A stretch of DNA of 64,000 bases, from positions 1 through 64,000 of the forward strand of contig NZ_CAJHBU010000010.1 in assembly GCF_904846715.1 (NCBI RefSeq), in the 5' to 3' direction. Positions 9,270-18,256 of the stretch are shown in pieces. This stretch comes from Psychrobacter vallis. GTDB lineage: Bacteria; Pseudomonadota; Gammaproteobacteria; Pseudomonadales; Moraxellaceae. Under the pieces are notes generated by a model. The model did no database searches. It saw nothing but the letters and a program-made list of their open reading frames with translations, and was not told the DNA's origin. The position numbers and the translations under genes are program-made. The stretch's first letter is position 1. The number at the start of each line of letters is the position of its first letter.

Positions 9270-9297
9270 ATTATATAGATATCATTTTATAATGCAA
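9270..9297 (-). promoter_or_regulatory. Promoter of tRNA-Ser
   Basis: On the minus strand, -35 TTGCAT (9292-9297), a 16-bp spacer and -10 TATAAT (9270-9275) place the start about 5 nt before the mature tRNA. Confidence 0.7.
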
Positions 9298-9329
9298 GTA
9301 GTTAATCTAAAAAAATCGAATTAATTTAC

Positions 9330-9344
9330 TAGGGCGTGTCCTAA
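9330..9344. repeat. Solo copy of the MITE-like terminal repeat
   Basis: TAGGGCGTGTCCTAA matches 14 of 15 bases of the terminal inverted repeat of the element at 15825-15997 (TAGGGCGTGTCCTCA). It lies just beyond the stop codon of the dehydrogenase gene at 9351. No partner end is visible nearby, so it may be a remnant end or a chance match. Confidence 0.45.
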
Positions 9345-9350
9345 CAGCCC

Positions 9351-10511
9351 TTAATCACTGATATGTTCTTTGCTTGAGGCCAAATGTAAGCACATATCTA
9401 ACAATCTATTGGCATAACCCCATTCATTATCATACCAAGCAAACACCTTATACTGCTCACCCACTCGCATCAGCTGCTGACCATCGATGATCAAGGATTC
9501 GGGCTGATGGATAAAATCACTTGAAACTAACGGTTCATCGGTATAAGCCATGATATCGAGCAAATGCGCTTGGCTTGCAGATTTGAGTGCCTCGCGAACT
9601 GCCTCAACACTCACATTGGACGTATCAAATATAAAAGTCACATCAATAGCAGCGACATCGATGGTCGGCACGCGTATCGAATGACCATGTATTTTGCCGA
9701 TCATCGCTGGTAGCACACGCTCCGTGGCAGCGATACTACTGGAGGTAGTCGGGATAATGTTATAGCCGGAAGCGCGCGCTCGTCTTGGGTCACGATGTGC
9801 TTGATCCAAGACCGTTTGATCCGCTGTGACGGCATGAATCTCTGTCATCATTGCCGACTTGACACCAAACGCTTTATCAAGCGTATCAATCAACGGTACC
9901 AATGCCTGCGTGGTACAAGAGACGCTGGAGATAATTGGCAGCTTGCGCGTTAACTCATCTGTGTTAACACCCATGACAATGCAGGCATCGACATCATCGA
10001 AAGGGGCTGCACCGATGATTACTTGCCGTGCGCCCGCCTCAATATGCAGATTTGCTTGTTTATAAGAGCGGAAGTGACCAGTACACTCTAGCACCACATC
10101 GACGCCCAACGCTTGCCACGGTAATTGCGAAGGGTTGGGTTCTGACAACAAATTGATGCAGTAAGTATAATTATTTTTGGTCAGACAAAGCTGCGTTCTG
10201 CTATCGTCATCGCCACTACTCGCCACAATATCAGCACTGACGCCAAGTCGACTCAATCGGCCATGTGTACTATCGAATTTTAATAAGTGCAATAAAATGT
10301 CAGCTGGCGCTAAGTCATTGATTGCCACCACATGAATGGCGCGGCCCAACACCTCAAAGCGCTCTAGCAAGGCGCGCAATACGTTGCGCCCGATACGCCC
10401 AAAACCGTTAATGGCGACTCTCAAGGGCTGTGTGTGCTCACCAGTGGTGCGGAATCCCGCCACTACTGGGTCAGAGTTTAATTGATAAGTGGTGCTAGAA
10501 AAATCAGGCAT
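9351..10511 (-). CDS. Glyceraldehyde-3-phosphate/erythrose-4-phosphate dehydrogenase family protein
   Basis: NAD(P)-dependent phosphorylating aldehyde dehydrogenase of the GAPDH superfamily, 386 aa. An N-terminal extension of about 30 residues precedes the Rossmann motif RVAINGFGRIGRNVLRAL. LPWQALGVDVVLECTG resembles the LPWRELGVDVVLDCTG stretch of E. coli Epd. The catalytic cysteine motif is SSVSCTTQA near residue 193, with Gln where most family members have Asn. The catalytic histidine lies in TEIHAVTADQ, and the C-terminal signature WYDNEWGYANR is intact. It could be Epd (the vitamin B6 branch) or a second GapA-type enzyme; sequence alone does not settle this. The ATG at 10511 lacks a clear ribosome-binding site. 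It lies 42 bp downstream of the helicase gene in the same orientation. Confidence 0.85.
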   Translation of the reverse strand: MPDFSSTTYQLNSDPVVAGFRTTGEHTQPLRVAINGFGRIGRNVLRALLERFEVLGRAIHVVAINDLAPADILLHLLKFDSTHGRLSRLGVSADIVASSGDDDSRTQLCLTKNNYTYCINLLSEPNPSQLPWQALGVDVVLECTGHFRSYKQANLHIEAGARQVIIGAAPFDDVDACIVMGVNTDELTRKLPIISSVSCTTQALVPLIDTLDKAFGVKSAMMTEIHAVTADQTVLDQAHRDPRRARASGYNIIPTTSSSIAATERVLPAMIGKIHGHSIRVPTIDVAAIDVTFIFDTSNVSVEAVREALKSASQAHLLDIMAYTDEPLVSSDFIHQPESLIIDGQQLMRVGEQYKVFAWYDNEWGYANRLLDMCLHLASSKEHISD

Positions 10512-10553
10512 AACAAGTTATCGCTATAAATGTAGGAACAAGGGCGTGCAAAT

Positions 10554-12506
10554 TTATGGCGTAATAAAAATCAGTGCCAAGCGAATGGTATTATAATCAA
10601 TACTCTGCTTGAGATGATCAAATACTGGACGCAGCTTGATACTACCATCATCATTAAAATCGTTTGGATTATTGGCAACTTTGATCGCCACATAGGCATT
10701 GCCAACTGCCGTCATAATCTCATCTGCTGGGCGCAAATGGTCGCAAGCCAAACTTGGGTCTTGCGATTTTAGCTCGCCAATATGACGCATAATAGTGGAT
10801 TGTGACAGCTGGCGCGCTTGCGATATCTCCACAATGGTCAAACTCTCTTCTAATAACAATCTGGTCGCAAGTAAAGTACTGTCTGATTTATCAGAGACCT
10901 GATTGCCCAGTTTTTGTTTTTTATCTTGCTGAGCTTGCTGTTGTTCACGGCGCTTTTTTTGTAGGTTGGCATAAGCATCAATCACCGATTTACTCAGCGT
11001 ACCGCCTGATTTGAGAGTGAATTTCTCATGCGCCTGCGTCATGCTTTCTTCATCGAGCATCGCATAATTGGCATCGGCTTCCGCGGATAGTGCTAAAAAG
11101 CGCTTATCTGCCCCGCGTGCCAATGGATCGAGTTGTAAGCTCATGTCATTCATGCCTAGCAACTGTAGCCCTGCCAGCGATTTCAGCCGTGATAGCGCCA
11201 CATAACCTTGTCCCAGCTCAAACGTACGAGACAAATCAATCTCGGCTGCCTCTAGCGTCATGCCTTGCGACTTATGAATGGTAATCGCCCATGCCAGACA
11301 TAGCGGCACTTGCTCGTAGCTCGCCAACACCTCCCCTGTCTCGTCTTCGATGATCCACTCTTCTGGCTCCGCGATGACTTCGCGTCCTGAATTGAGCCTA
11401 ACTACGGGCATTTTTTGGGTGGATGGTTTTTTGGTCTTTGGTTGATCGACGTCTTTTTTGGCGGCGCTTTTTTTACCCTTAAGCGTTTTTTTATCGTCGC
11501 CAGTGTCTTTATCATCGCCAGTGTCATCGTCTTTGCCATCATCTTCGATTAAGGCGTCGCTATTATCCTTGCCATCATCAACCTTAACGGCGGCAAAGCC
11601 GATCAACTCACCCATTGTGCCGTTAGAGACACCAAGCTCGGTATTGTTTTTGATAAACATCACTTTAGCGCCAATTTTGAGAATCAGCTCATCTTGAGTC
11701 CGTACGGTTTTTTTCAACGTCTCAACCAGCTTACTATCGCCTGTCGATGTTGCCTCAAAACGCATCATTTCACCAGACAGCGCCGTAAGTTCTTTATCAT
11801 TAATTTTATTGACATTAAGATTGTGTGTATAAAGACGCGTGCGCTTGATGTCAACATTTTGATCAACGGTGGCTTCTAGTGCAGCAATCGCCTCAAACGT
11901 TACTTCCTGACGACGGATTTGGTTCAAGATATCATCTAAATCAAGACCGCCATTGGCTGCTTCACTCACCTGCCGATGTTGCTCAGATAAATAACAAATG
12001 TGAAACTTGGCATCGAGCCAAGCTTCCGACATAAAAGCAAACTTCTCACGGTTGCTCTCACCCTTACTACCTATCGGCGGCAACTGAAAAAAGTCGCCCG
12101 CCACCACTATCTGAATCCCGCCAAACGCGGTATCGTTTTTGCGCACATGCTTGAGTACTTGACTCACCAAATTGAGCTGTTTGGCGTGCAACATCGATAT
12201 CTCATCGATAATCAACACTGCCGTGTCTTTTAATCGGTCTGCCAAAAACTGTTTGCGTGATAAATTACTCAAATCACGATCGGACAGCTCATCTTTGATT
12301 CCAATGCCTGACCAACTATGTATGGTCGTGCCACTCATATGAGTCGCGGCGATACCAGTGCTGGCAGTCACAGCGACAGGCACACGGCGCGCACGCAAAT
12401 AATCAATATATTGATTGAGCGTATAGGTCTTACCTGAACCTGCTGAGCCAGTTAAAAAGACATTTTGACCTGTTTTCAAGATATCAAGAGCAGAAGATTG
12501 ACGCAT
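10554..12506 (-). CDS. Pif1-like / AAA-family DNA helicase
   Basis: Superfamily 1 helicase of the Pif1/RecD-like group. Walker A (GSAGSGKTYT) begins about 20 residues after this start, and ASTGIAATHMSGTTIHSW is the Pif1-type motif Ia. Walker B is LIIDEISMLH, GDFFQLPP is motif III, and AITIHKSQGMTLEAAEIDL with GYVALSRLKSL are the C-terminal motifs. A roughly 65-residue insert rich in Asp, then Lys, interrupts the region before the last motifs. The C-terminal 170 residues contain a helix-turn-helix (LTIVEISQARQLSQSTIMRHI). I chose ATG at 12506 because the 28 upstream residues in frame are hydrophobic and unlike the family; neither start has a strong ribosome-binding site. It probably acts in DNA repair or replication restart. 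Confidence 0.88.
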   Translation of the reverse strand: MRQSSALDILKTGQNVFLTGSAGSGKTYTLNQYIDYLRARRVPVAVTASTGIAATHMSGTTIHSWSGIGIKDELSDRDLSNLSRKQFLADRLKDTAVLIIDEISMLHAKQLNLVSQVLKHVRKNDTAFGGIQIVVAGDFFQLPPIGSKGESNREKFAFMSEAWLDAKFHICYLSEQHRQVSEAANGGLDLDDILNQIRRQEVTFEAIAALEATVDQNVDIKRTRLYTHNLNVNKINDKELTALSGEMMRFEATSTGDSKLVETLKKTVRTQDELILKIGAKVMFIKNNTELGVSNGTMGELIGFAAVKVDDGKDNSDALIEDDGKDDDTGDDKDTGDDKKTLKGKKSAAKKDVDQPKTKKPSTQKMPVVRLNSGREVIAEPEEWIIEDETGEVLASYEQVPLCLAWAITIHKSQGMTLEAAEIDLSRTFELGQGYVALSRLKSLAGLQLLGMNDMSLQLDPLARGADKRFLALSAEADANYAMLDEESMTQAHEKFTLKSGGTLSKSVIDAYANLQKKRREQQQAQQDKKQKLGNQVSDKSDSTLLATRLLLEESLTIVEISQARQLSQSTIMRHIGELKSQDPSLACDHLRPADEIMTAVGNAYVAIKVANNPNDFNDDGSIKLRPVFDHLKQSIDYNTIRLALIFITP

Positions 12507-13018
12507 AGATTCAAACCAACTATTAGTATAAAAAAAGAGTAACAATACAATCATAACAACTGACGGAATAGTGCAACGGTTCATACCCAATCAGCGGGGG
12601 TTTTAGGTGCACAATATTTAAGAGTATAGCTAATATAATTATTAACAATTGTCCATTAATTATATTTTAAAAAATACTTCATTTCACATATTTATGAAAA
12701 ATCAATATGATATCTCTTGATTTTTCCAGTAATAAAACCGTTAAAAATATTTTTATTATTGCTATACCGTTAAGGCACTACAGCGATATTATTTCTACTA
12801 AAAAACAAACCTTAAAGTTATATATTTACTCATCAGTCATTATAAAATTTTAGTATGATTATCAGCAGAAGCCGAGTAGTATAGAACGTGTACAGAGAGC
12901 AATTGATGTTAATCAATCACAATAGCAACTGATATTGTTTTGCGATAACAGATATTAGGATAGATAAAACTGCGCCTGTATTATCCGATAAAACAAACAA
13001 CACAACAAGGAGTGTTTC
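12507..13018. other. Divergent intergenic region between helicase and aldehyde dehydrogenase genes
   Basis: About 510 bp, very A+T-rich. GAAAAATCAA (12696-12705) is repeated inverted and exact at 12717-12726 with an 11-nt loop, a candidate operator or hairpin. The promoter of the 13019 gene must lie here, but I cannot assign -35/-10 boxes with confidence. AAGGAG at 13007-13012 is its ribosome-binding site. Confidence 0.5.
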
Positions 13019-14545
13019 ATGCTGTATGCAAATCCCAATACGGAAGGTAGCCCAGTTCAGTTCCGCGAAAAATACGACAACTTTATTAATGGTGAGTGGG
13101 TTGCACCAATCGATGGCGAATACTTTGACAACTCAAGCCCCATTGATGGTAAAACCTTCTGTCAGATCGCACGTTCAAAAGAAGCCGATGTTGAAGCTGC
13201 ACTAGATGCCGCTCATGCAGCAAAAGACGCTTGGGGCAAAACGAGTGTCACTGATCGCTCTAATATGTTGCTCAAACTTGCTGACGGTATCGAGGCCAAC
13301 TTAGAAGCCATCGCTATCGCCGAAAGCTATGAAAACGGTAAACCCGTACGTGAAACCCTCGCCGCTGACATTCCAATCGCCATCGACCATTTGCGTTACT
13401 TTGCTGGCGTTATTCGCGCACAAGAAGGCGGCATCAGTCAGATTGACGAAGACACAGTTGCCTATCATTTTCATGAGCCTCTAGGCGTCGTCGGTCAAAT
13501 CATTCCTTGGAACTTCCCTATCCTAATGGCAATTTGGAAAATTGCCCCAGCATTAGCCGCTGGTAACTGTATCGTCCTCAAGCCTGCTGAGCAAACCCCT
13601 GCTTCTGTTTTGTACATGCTTGACTTAATAGGGGCAGCAGATATTCTGCCTAAAGGCGTACTAAACGTCGTTAACGGCTTCGGTGTTGAAGCCGGTAAAC
13701 CAATTGCTTCTAACCCGCGTATCGACAAAGTATCCTTTACTGGTGAGACCACAACTGGTCGCTTAATTATGCAATACGCCAGTGAAAATATCATTCCGGT
13801 AACGCTAGAGCTAGGCGGCAAAAGTCCGAATATCTTCTTTGCCGATATCATGGACGAAGACGATGACTTCTTAGACAAAGCTGTCGAAGGTCTGGTGATG
13901 TTTGCACTTAACCAAGGCGAAGTCTGTACTTGTCCATCACGCGCCCTCGTTCACGAAAGCATCTATGATGAATTTATGAAACGCTGTATCGCCCGCGTTA
14001 AAGCCATCAAAATGGGCAACCCGCTCGATACCGATACCATGATTGGTGCGCAGGCCAGCTCGGATCAGTTAGAAAAAATCCTATCTTATATCGATATCGG
14101 CAAAAAAGAAGGCGCAAAAGTCCTTGTAGGCGGTGAACTCGCCAAACATGATGGCGATCTCGGCGATGGCTATTATGTGCAGCCCACCATCTTTGAAGGC
14201 ACGAATGATATGCGTGTGTTCCAAGAAGAAATCTTTGGTCCCGTGCTAGCTGTCACCACTTTTAAAGATGATGAAGAAGCAATGACTCTCGCCAATGACA
14301 CGTTATATGGTCTTGGTGCTGGTGTATGGACGCGTAATGGTACTCGTGCTTATCGTTTCGGGCGTGGCATTAAAGCCGGTCGCGTTTGGACCAACTGCTA
14401 TCACCTTTATCCTGCGCATTCAGCATTTGGTGGTTATAAGCAATCCGGTATTGGCCGCGAAAACCATTTAATGATGCTCGATCATTATCAGCAGACCAAA
14501 AACATGCTGGTCTCTTATAGTCCAAAAGCGATGGGGTTCTTTTAG
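13019..14545 (+). CDS. aldB: Acetaldehyde-type aldehyde dehydrogenase (AldB/ExaC family)
   Basis: NAD(P)-dependent aldehyde dehydrogenase, 508 aa, resembling the AldB/ExaC group that oxidises acetaldehyde to acetate. Visible features are [11 protein letters not shown] near the N-terminus, the oxyanion motif [16 protein letters not shown] near 160, FTGETTTGR near 242, the glutamate motif [10 protein letters not shown] near 262, and the catalytic cysteine in [13 protein letters not shown] near 302. The CTCPSR form is characteristic of this subgroup. AAGGAG precedes the ATG. The alcohol dehydrogenase gene follows after 97 bp containing a hairpin, so the pair can convert ethanol to acetate. A DUF779 gene, a frequent companion of this subgroup, lies 1.5 kb downstream. 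Confidence 0.93.
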   Translation: MLYANPNTEGSPVQFREKYDNFINGEWVAPIDGEYFDNSSPIDGKTFCQIARSKEADVEAALDAAHAAKDAWGKTSVTDRSNMLLKLADGIEANLEAIAIAESYENGKPVRETLAADIPIAIDHLRYFAGVIRAQEGGISQIDEDTVAYHFHEPLGVVGQIIPWNFPILMAIWKIAPALAAGNCIVLKPAEQTPASVLYMLDLIGAADILPKGVLNVVNGFGVEAGKPIASNPRIDKVSFTGETTTGRLIMQYASENIIPVTLELGGKSPNIFFADIMDEDDDFLDKAVEGLVMFALNQGEVCTCPSRALVHESIYDEFMKRCIARVKAIKMGNPLDTDTMIGAQASSDQLEKILSYIDIGKKEGAKVLVGGELAKHDGDLGDGYYVQPTIFEGTNDMRVFQEEIFGPVLAVTTFKDDEEAMTLANDTLYGLGAGVWTRNGTRAYRFGRGIKAGRVWTNCYHLYPAHSAFGGYKQSGIGRENHLMMLDHYQQTKNMLVSYSPKAMGFF

Positions 14546-14560
14546 ACCGTTAACGTTCAC

Positions 14561-14589
14561 AGCACTTTATGGTTTTGCCATGAAGTGCT
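14561..14589 (+). repeat. Intercistronic hairpin between aldB and adhP
   Basis: AGCACTTTATGG (14561-14572) pairs with CCATGAAGTGCT (14578-14589) with one G-U pair around a 5-nt loop. No T-run follows, so it is more likely an mRNA stability or processing element, or a weak attenuator, than a full terminator. Confidence 0.65.
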
Positions 14590-14642
14590 TAGTTGATAGT
14601 TATAAAACTGCCATTTAAGAATGCTTAATAAGGAGAAGTCAC

Positions 14643-15671
14643 GTGAGTAACAAAATGAAAGCCGCCGTGCTACATGAGTTCGGACAACCCTTACAAATTG
14701 AAGAAGTCGATATACCAACGCCAGGCGCTGGTCAAATTGTCGTTAAGATGCAGGCATCAGGTGTCTGTCACACTGACTTACATGCAGTTGAGGGCGACTG
14801 GCCTGTCAAACCCAGTCCACCTTTTATTCCGGGACATGAAGGCGTCGGTTTGATCACTGCCGTTGGTGAAAATGTCCATCACGTTAAAGAAGGTGACCGC
14901 GTTGGTGTACCTTGGCTCTACTCTGCTTGCGGACACTGCACGCACTGTTTGGGTGGCTGGGAAACCTTGTGTGAAAAGCAAGAAAACTCTGGTTACTCCG
15001 TGAATGGCAGTTTTGCAGAATATGTCCTAGCAGATGCAAACTATGTTGGCATTATCCCTGAGAGTGTCGACTCTATTGAGATTGCCCCTGTTTTATGTGC
15101 GGGCGTCACGGTATACAAAGGTCTTAAAATGACCGACACCAAACCAGGCGATTGGGTTGTCATTTCAGGTATCGGCGGCCTTGGTCACATGGCGGTACAA
15201 TATGCCATTGCCATGGGACTCAATGTTGCTGCTGTTGATATTGACGACGAGAAGCTCGAATTTGCCAAAAAACTGGGCGCAAAACTCACGATCAATGCAA
15301 AAAATACTGATCCGGGTGAATTTCTACAAGAAGAGATCGGCGGTGCGCATGGTGTACTAGTGACAGCCGTATCCACCAAAGCATTTGATCAAGCATTAAG
15401 CATGTTACGACGCGGTGGTACCTTAGTCTGTAATGGTCTACCAACTGGTGATTTCCCTGTATCAATCTTTGATACTGTTTTGAACGGTATCACCATTCGT
15501 GGTTCAATCGTTGGTACCCGTCTGGATTTACAAGAGTCGCTAGAGATGGCAGCAGCAGGTAAAGTAAAAGCGACCGTTGCCGCTGAGCCATTAGAGAATA
15601 TCAATGATATCTTTCAGCGTATGCGTGACGGTAAAATCGAGGGTCGCATTGTTATTGACTATAGTATGTAG
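14643..15671 (+). CDS. adhP: Zinc-dependent alcohol dehydrogenase (AdhP type)
   Basis: Medium-chain NAD-dependent alcohol dehydrogenase, 342 aa, expected to oxidise ethanol and similar alcohols. Catalytic zinc ligands are visible in [15 protein letters not shown] (about residues 42-56) and PGHEGVG (near 69). Structural zinc cysteines are in the [15 protein letters not shown] stretch (about 97-112). The NAD-binding motif [13 protein letters not shown] is near 175. It starts with GTG at 14643, supported by AAGGAG nine bases upstream. It forms a likely two-gene operon with aldB and is followed by a strong terminator. Confidence 0.95.
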   Translation: MSNKMKAAVLHEFGQPLQIEEVDIPTPGAGQIVVKMQASGVCHTDLHAVEGDWPVKPSPPFIPGHEGVGLITAVGENVHHVKEGDRVGVPWLYSACGHCTHCLGGWETLCEKQENSGYSVNGSFAEYVLADANYVGIIPESVDSIEIAPVLCAGVTVYKGLKMTDTKPGDWVVISGIGGLGHMAVQYAIAMGLNVAAVDIDDEKLEFAKKLGAKLTINAKNTDPGEFLQEEIGGAHGVLVTAVSTKAFDQALSMLRRGGTLVCNGLPTGDFPVSIFDTVLNGITIRGSIVGTRLDLQESLEMAAAGKVKATVAAEPLENINDIFQRMRDGKIEGRIVIDYSM

Positions 15672-15733
15672 ACATATCTTTTGACATCTTAATACTGCTT
15701 TAGTGATTAGCACGCCCTAATCATAAACAACAG

Positions 15734-15792
15734 GTCGTATCATTTTTAATCACGTCATTCATAGCATGTGATTGAAAATGATGCGACTTTTT
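15734..15792 (+). terminator. Terminator of the aldB-adhP unit
   Basis: Two 22-nt arms (15734-15755 and 15766-15787) pair at 19 positions plus wobbles around a 10-nt loop and are followed by five T. A shorter TGATTAG/CTAATCA inverted pair precedes it at about 15702-15721. Confidence 0.85.
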
Positions 15793-15824
15793 GCCTTCTT
15801 ACTCAATAAGATTGTGGATTATAT

Positions 15825-15997
15825 TAGGGCGTGTCCTCATTTCAAAAATGGTGATAAAAATGAGATAAATTGCAGTCAAACAAGGAAAATAGCGCAGATA
15901 ATATCGGGATATTAACCAGCTATTTAACGATGTTTGGCAAAATTTAGCCATTTTTAGCCCGTTTAGATATGATCAATTGAATTGAGGACACGCCCTA
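15825..15997. mobile_element. MITE-like element, 173 bp, with 15-bp terminal inverted repeats
   Basis: TAGGGCGTGTCCTCA at 15825-15839 is the exact reverse complement of the other end at 15983-15997. The interior is A+T-rich and non-coding and contains no transposase. It could be mobilised in trans by a transposase recognising the same ends. A TA target duplication would be consistent with the ends but cannot be distinguished from the repeat itself. It separates adhP from the DUF779 gene, whose ribosome-binding site begins about 14 bp after it. The transposase family is not identified. Confidence 0.75.
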
Positions 15998-16024
15998 GTA
16001 TTCTCTCAAGATAAGGAAATCATT

Positions 16025-16351
16025 ATGAAAGTGACAGCAACAGAATCCTGTAAAGCGTTAATTGAGCTACTACAATCCAAACACGGCGAGCTAATGTTTC
16101 ATCAATCAGGTGGCTGCTGTGATGGTAGCTCACCCATGTGCTATCCACTTGGTGAGTTCAAAGTGGGCGGACAAGATGTATTGGTCGGTGAGCTGGTTGG
16201 CTGTCCATTTTATATGGGCAAAGCACAATACAAGCTATGGCAACATACCGATCTGACGATCGATGTCGTAAAAGGACGCGGCGCCAGTTTTTCGCTAGAG
16301 ATACCTGAGGGCAAACGCTTTATCGTGCGCTCGGAAGTCTGCTCAGTATAA
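16025..16351 (+). CDS. DUF779 family protein
   Basis: 108-aa cytosolic protein of the DUF779 family. The family hallmark is the Cys/Gly-rich motif HQSGGCCDGSSPMC (about residues 27-40), with further cysteines in LVGCPFYMG and at SEVCSV near the C-terminus. These suggest metal or redox chemistry, though no function is established. DUF779 genes are commonly found beside AldB/ExaC-type aldehyde dehydrogenase genes, and here aldB lies upstream beyond adhP and a MITE-like insertion. AAGGAA precedes the ATG. The adhP terminator and the insertion suggest it is now transcribed separately. Confidence 0.9.
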   Translation: MKVTATESCKALIELLQSKHGELMFHQSGGCCDGSSPMCYPLGEFKVGGQDVLVGELVGCPFYMGKAQYKLWQHTDLTIDVVKGRGASFSLEIPEGKRFIVRSEVCSV

Positions 16352-16531
16352 GTTTGTGTGCAGTAGAGCAGAAACTATCCATAAGTCTAACTTCACAGTA
16401 TGTTTTTTTCACGTTGCCTCTCAACAAGCAGAGACTACTTAGTCATTTTTATTTTATTATTTCAACAAAATAGTAGATATTGCAAAGAGTACCCTACTCT
16501 TAATTAGCATGGACGCTATAAGGAATATAAA

Positions 16532-17798
16532 ATGGAATTTGACTCCACATTTGATTATGTCATCGTGGGTGGTGGTTCTGCCCGTTGCGTGCTGGCCAGT
16601 CGTCTCACCGAAGACCCCAATATCAGCGTCTGCTTATTAGAATACAGCGGTGATGGTAAAGACCTTGCCGTACGTGTCCCTGCTGGACTGATCCTTATGG
16701 TGCCTGGCAAGCGCCTTAAATTAAATAACTGATGTTTTCACACTACTCCGCAAACTCATCTCAATAACCGTCGTGGTTTCCAGCCACGTGGGCAGTGCTT
16801 GGGCGGCTCCTCTGCGATCAATGCCATGATTCATACACGCGGTAGTAAGCTAGATTATGAGCGCTGGGTAGAGCAAGGCTGCACGGGTTGGGGCTTTGAT
16901 GATGCACTGCCTTACTTTATCAAAGCCGAAAATAACGTCCACGGCGGTAATGAGTTGCATGGTGACAGTGGCCCGTTGCATGTCAGCGAGCTACTCAGTC
17001 CACGCGAGGTATCCAAAGCATTTGTAAAGGCTGCTATCGTCAATGGTTTGGACCATAACACTGACTTCAATAGTGAAAAGCAAGACGGTGCAGGGTTATA
17101 TCAAGTCACTCATTTTCATGGAGAAAAAAAGGCCAGCGCTGTTCTGCCGCTGCCGCCTATCTCCATCCTGTCCTGTCTAAAGCCTTCCGAATTTGACCGT
17201 AATCACGCATGCACAGGCCAACCGCGTCGTGATTGAAAACAACCAAGCAACTGGCGTGATCTACGAAAAAGATGCCGTGGAACATACCGTCAAAGCGCAT
17301 CATGAGGTTCTGCTATCAGGAGGTGCCTTTGGTTCGCCCAAAGTGCTCATGCTATCGGTTATCGGCCCTGCTGCGCACCTGCAGTCGCATGGTATTGAGG
17401 TGATAGTACACGCTCCTGACGTCGGTGGTAATCTACAAGATCATTTGGATGTGGCCTTTGATTACGAGGTCAATACCACTGATGTCATCGGCATCGGTAT
17501 GGCGGCATTGCCCAAGAGCATTCGGCAATGGAGAAAAGACGGTATGCTCTGCTATATCCGCAACAAGTCAGATACCATCTACCATCCTATAGGTACTTGC
17601 CGTATGGGCTCAGATGACAAATCCGTGGTCGATTTGGAACCAAACGTGCGCGGCGTTAGCAGATTACGGGTCATCGACGCCTTCATAATGCCGACACTTA
17701 TTAGCGCCAATACCAATGCGCCGACTATCATGATCGCTGAAAAACTGGCTGATCTGATTAAAGCCAACCATGGCCATGTCGAGCCAGAAATCACTTGA
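16532..17798 (+). pseudogene. Decayed GMC oxidoreductase (choline/alcohol dehydrogenase-like)
   Basis: Remnant of an FAD-dependent GMC-family gene. The start reads FDYVIVGGGSARCVLASRL, where the conserved Gly of GGGSAG is now Arg. TGA at 16730-16732 replaces the expected Trp codon, and the same frame continues as CFHTTPQTHLNNRRG and then LGGSSAINAMIHTRG. The frame shifts at an A-run near 17124-17130 and again near 17180-17192, where it resumes as NLTVITHAQANRVV. About 140 residues of the substrate domain are missing between LPKSIRQWRKDG and the C-terminal YHPIGTCRMG motif. Its position after the alcohol/aldehyde genes suggests it was a membrane alcohol dehydrogenase. It cannot encode a working enzyme. 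Confidence 0.93.
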
Positions 17799-18256
17799 AA
17801 ATATTCACCAGCAGTACCAAAATCCAAGTGTTTTATAACTTTATACGCTAAAACCAACTCACGCTAACATAAATAATTGTATTGTTTTCGTAATTATTAA
17901 CTCACAATACATATGGTATTTATGATTCTTTCATATTAGGAATACAAACAAAAGCAATAAAATCTATTGGTTTACATCCAATTAGAGGCGAAAAATAGTA
18001 AAAAAGTAGGTTTTATATCAAAATTAGTTCAAAGATTTCTTGCATTACGACTGTTTATAAGAGTATATTCGAACGACTTATTTATAACACTATGTTTACC
18101 CAAACGTCAATTAAAGTTATAACAACTTAATTTATGTTTTATTTTGTAAAAATAATGTGTCGTATAAATAAATACTCAAAAGCAATTAAGCACTTGCTCA
18201 TTGTATTCATGATTGGATAAGAATATGTAAATGCATGAGTAACTACCTATCATTAC
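17799..18256. other. A+T-rich intergenic region upstream of dppA
   Basis: About 460 bp without a credible gene. TGTATTGT (17878-17885) has an exact inverted partner ACAATACA (17904-17911) with an 18-nt loop, which may be an operator. The dppA promoter is expected in the A+T-rich remainder, but I cannot pinpoint it. Confidence 0.45.

Noticed and set aside
11458-11697. A Ser/Leu-rich frame antisense to the helicase insert
   Set aside because: Produced by the repetitive Asp/Lys codons of the helicase insert read on the opposite strand.
16799-17236. A separate 145-aa gene starting at TTG 16799
   Set aside because: It is the same frame as the upstream GMC fragment after a nonsense codon; part of one pseudogene.
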